Positions 51,411 to 53,242 of a stretch of 53,242 nucleotides of DNA are shown piece by piece. Source of the DNA: Nemertoderma westbladi. Its lineage: Eukaryota > Xenacoelomorpha > Nemertodermatida > Nemertodermatidae. Location of the stretch: positions 1-53,242 of the forward strand of contig JAUCBJ010008090.1 of assembly GCA_032718475.1 (NCBI GenBank). The letters run 5' to 3'. Both the position numbers and the translations under genes were made by a program. Each line of letters starts with the position of its first letter. Position 1 is the stretch's first letter. Below the pieces are notes generated by a model, which was given only the letters and a program-made list of their open reading frames with translations, was not told the origin of the DNA and did not search any database.

Positions 51411-51746
51411 GCCAAAACCATCTAACTCAATTTTTTTGAAAAATGACATATGCATATATTTGCAATCAGAAAAACGAGGCGCATCTTTCTAGCCAAGTCT
51501 TAAGACGTAATTATGAAGTCCTAAGGAGTTACATTTTTGCCAAAACCGTCTATCTCAACATCTGTCAATAATAGTAAATCCCAAAACCATCTATCTTTAC
51601 TTAAATTGATTTGGGATTAAACACCAAGTTTGAATTTATGGTTTCCTTTATGCCGAAACCGTCTATCTGTGCATTCTGTCTACTTGTATTCCGTTCGATT
51701 TAATATCTAATAATTATTCTTTTGTATTTGCCAAAACAGTCTATCT
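51411..51746 (+). repeat. Five-copy interspersed 17-bp motif
   Basis: GCCAAAACCGTCTATCT or a close variant occurs at 51411, 51539, 51580, 51652 and 51730, always on the same strand, at spacings of 128, 41, 72 and 78 bp. The sequence between copies is not obviously similar. Confidence 0.75.
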
Positions 51747-52853
51747 CTATAATCTACAATACAATAATGACTCTAAACTTGCCTTATAGCCCACAATTAT
51801 GCTTTTACTATACCTAGTTTTACTAGTTTCATAAAATTTAATGGGCTATCCAACATCGCAAATGCCATTTATATAGCTACAGTATGTTAGTTTTCGTGCC
51901 ATGGTACCTTTCTGACACCCATCTCCAGATTTTTCGTGCTAAAAGTTTCAAAAGTTTTTATGACTAACTAAAATAAATTTATTTGTGATATATCGCGTTT
52001 TTTGGATGTTGATGACGATTGTAGAACTCAAATATAACATTCGAGAAAATTTGTAATTTTGAATGTGCCCCCCCCCCCCCCCCCCCCGGGGGGAGGGCAC
52101 GAAAAAACAAGTAGGCCTAATGATGATGAGTAATGACATGATAATGAAAAATCAGCATGAAATCTAGCCAATTTCATGACCTTTATTGAAATTCTTTATT
52201 TTTTTGGAGTGCTGATCACGAATATGACACTGAAATATATCGTACCTTGTTGAAAATGGCATTTTTAGAAATGTGTCAATGTGCGGCTCGAAAAATATAA
52301 ATGTACAGTCCCAATCCCAATAAACATTAACTTGGTCGTTTTGGCGGCCAAAATACCAAAATGGCCAAGTAAAAACTGCGGTATTCATGAAAGGAACTGC
52401 TGAGGCACGTTGGCTTGTCAATCACAGCCAGTGAATACAGGCTGAGTGTAAGTAAAGCCCAGCATGTTGGCGCTGATGTAGAGTTCTCTATACCTTTAGG
52501 TAGAGAGAAAGGCTCCAGTGTAGTAATGGCTGGGCTCGCCACTGTAGTAAACATGCCTGTAAGAGTGCAGTGTGAGGCGCCCTAACTTATTATTTTCTAC
52601 ATATTTTTTACTAATCTAATAATTAACACACCTTTACGGCTGTCACTTAGGTTACATGCAGTGTGCTAGCACTTGCAGCAGAATAATTAATTAATTATTT
52701 ACTTTTATTCTATTCGATTGGTAATAAAAATAACAAGTTCATATCTTCAATTCGTAAAAATTCTTTAAAATATGAGAAAAGTACTTTACACAGATTTTTC
52801 TTTATTTAGCTGTTTAGTACGCTATAATATAAATGCTCTCATAAATACAGTTA
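51747..52853. other. Stretch without recognised gene; C/G hairpin near 52066-52101
   Basis: A poly-C run (about 52068-52087) is followed directly by GGGGGGAGGGCAC, so GTGCCCCC pairs with GGGAGGGCAC. The remainder is AT-rich with no frame or repeat that I can name. Confidence 0.4.
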
Positions 52854-53105
52854 GGGGGGGGGGGGGGGGGGACTAGACGCAATAAAAATTCATCCCTCTC
52901 CAGGGGGAATTTGACGCAAATAACAGATGATTACTCTCAAAAATAAAACTGTAGCCTGTTCATTTATGTTTAATTTATTGTTTTGGTTCAAATAACGTGC
53001 CACTGTACCCTGCTCCTTTCCCTAAATTGAGAATTTAACATTGAGGCGGGATATCAATTCGCCAAGGCGAGTTTTGCGTCCAGTTCCCCCCCCCCCCCCC
53101 CCCCC
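52854..53105. mobile_element. Poly-G-ended short element (MITE-like), full copy
   Basis: Left end poly-G then ACTAGACGCAAT; right end GCGTCCAGTT then poly-C. The ends are inverted repeats of the form G(n)-(A)CTRGACGCAA. Relatives in the opposite orientation are the half copy at 9323-9415 and the degraded copy at 13680-13890. No ORF. No clear target duplication (CAGTTA to the left, ATGTCT to the right). Confidence 0.7.
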
Positions 53106-53242
53106 ATGTCTCGATAAATAATAATTACATCATCATAAATTCACCCAAATATGCCGACTCTGTTGACTGTTAGCACAGAGCCAGAGCCTGATATTATAAT
53201 GTTTTCAGTTACTATCGCCCTCGAATTCAGACCCAGCTACTA

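Overview
This window is eukaryotic, repeat-dense, AT-rich DNA with no host gene that I can recognise. Almost everything identifiable is a mobile element, a piece of one, or satellite DNA. The mix (a BEL/Pao retrotransposon, LINEs with an apurinic-type endonuclease and a short TAG-repeat tail, a tRNA-derived SINE, a Crypton tyrosine recombinase, a piggyBac transposase fragment, Harbinger-, hAT- and piggyBac-like short elements) fits an invertebrate animal, probably marine. The recurring string TAGGCCT(A) and this repeat set remind me of echinoderm or hemichordate DNA, but that is only an impression and the species cannot be fixed from the sequence.

Layout. 1-2.0 kb: a 0.96-kb terminal-inverted-repeat element with a tandem core. 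2.4-3.9 kb and 9.5-11.0 kb: two direct copies of a 1.5-kb repeat carrying a 48-bp minisatellite; the first abuts a minus-strand LINE (3.9-6.3 kb) with a long but frameshifted reverse transcriptase. 6.5-9.4 kb: a 22-bp minisatellite, a Harbinger-type MITE and two related inverted-repeat elements. 11.8-13.2 kb: an internally deleted Gypsy-like LTR element. 14.1-15.1 kb: 5' part of a second LINE type (PHD-like finger plus endonuclease). 16.9 kb: SINE. 17.85-18.93 kb: two arrays of a 15-16 bp unit GGACAATTCGGTCCC in opposing orientations. 19.1-19.5 kb: LINE fragment. 19.5-31.6 kb: a 12-kb satellite of about 296 tandem 41-bp monomers with higher-order structure, interrupted near its right end by a 1.75-kb hAT-like element with a perfect 8-bp target duplication.

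34.5-36.3 kb: a piggyBac-type MITE (TTAA) and a second Harbinger-type MITE (TAA). 36.4-44.0 kb is the most gene-like part: an open BEL/Pao pol (RT, RNase H, integrase with all catalytic residues), then what looks like one long LTR (TGTA...TACA), a primer-binding-site candidate, and then a zinc-knuckle Gag-like protein. The order pol-LTR-gag is the reverse of a normal element. 45.2-47.9 kb: a truncated piggyBac transposase joined to the 5' part of a LINE, then an unassigned minus-strand ORF. 48.7-50.2 kb: a broken Crypton recombinase. 50.4-51.1 kb: a young 5'-truncated LINE insertion with a 10-bp target duplication. 51.1-53.2 kb: non-coding, with a five-copy 17-bp motif and a poly-G-ended short element.

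The genes do not form a pathway. They are independent mobile elements at different stages of decay, and the window reads as heterochromatin-like or pericentromere-like sequence.
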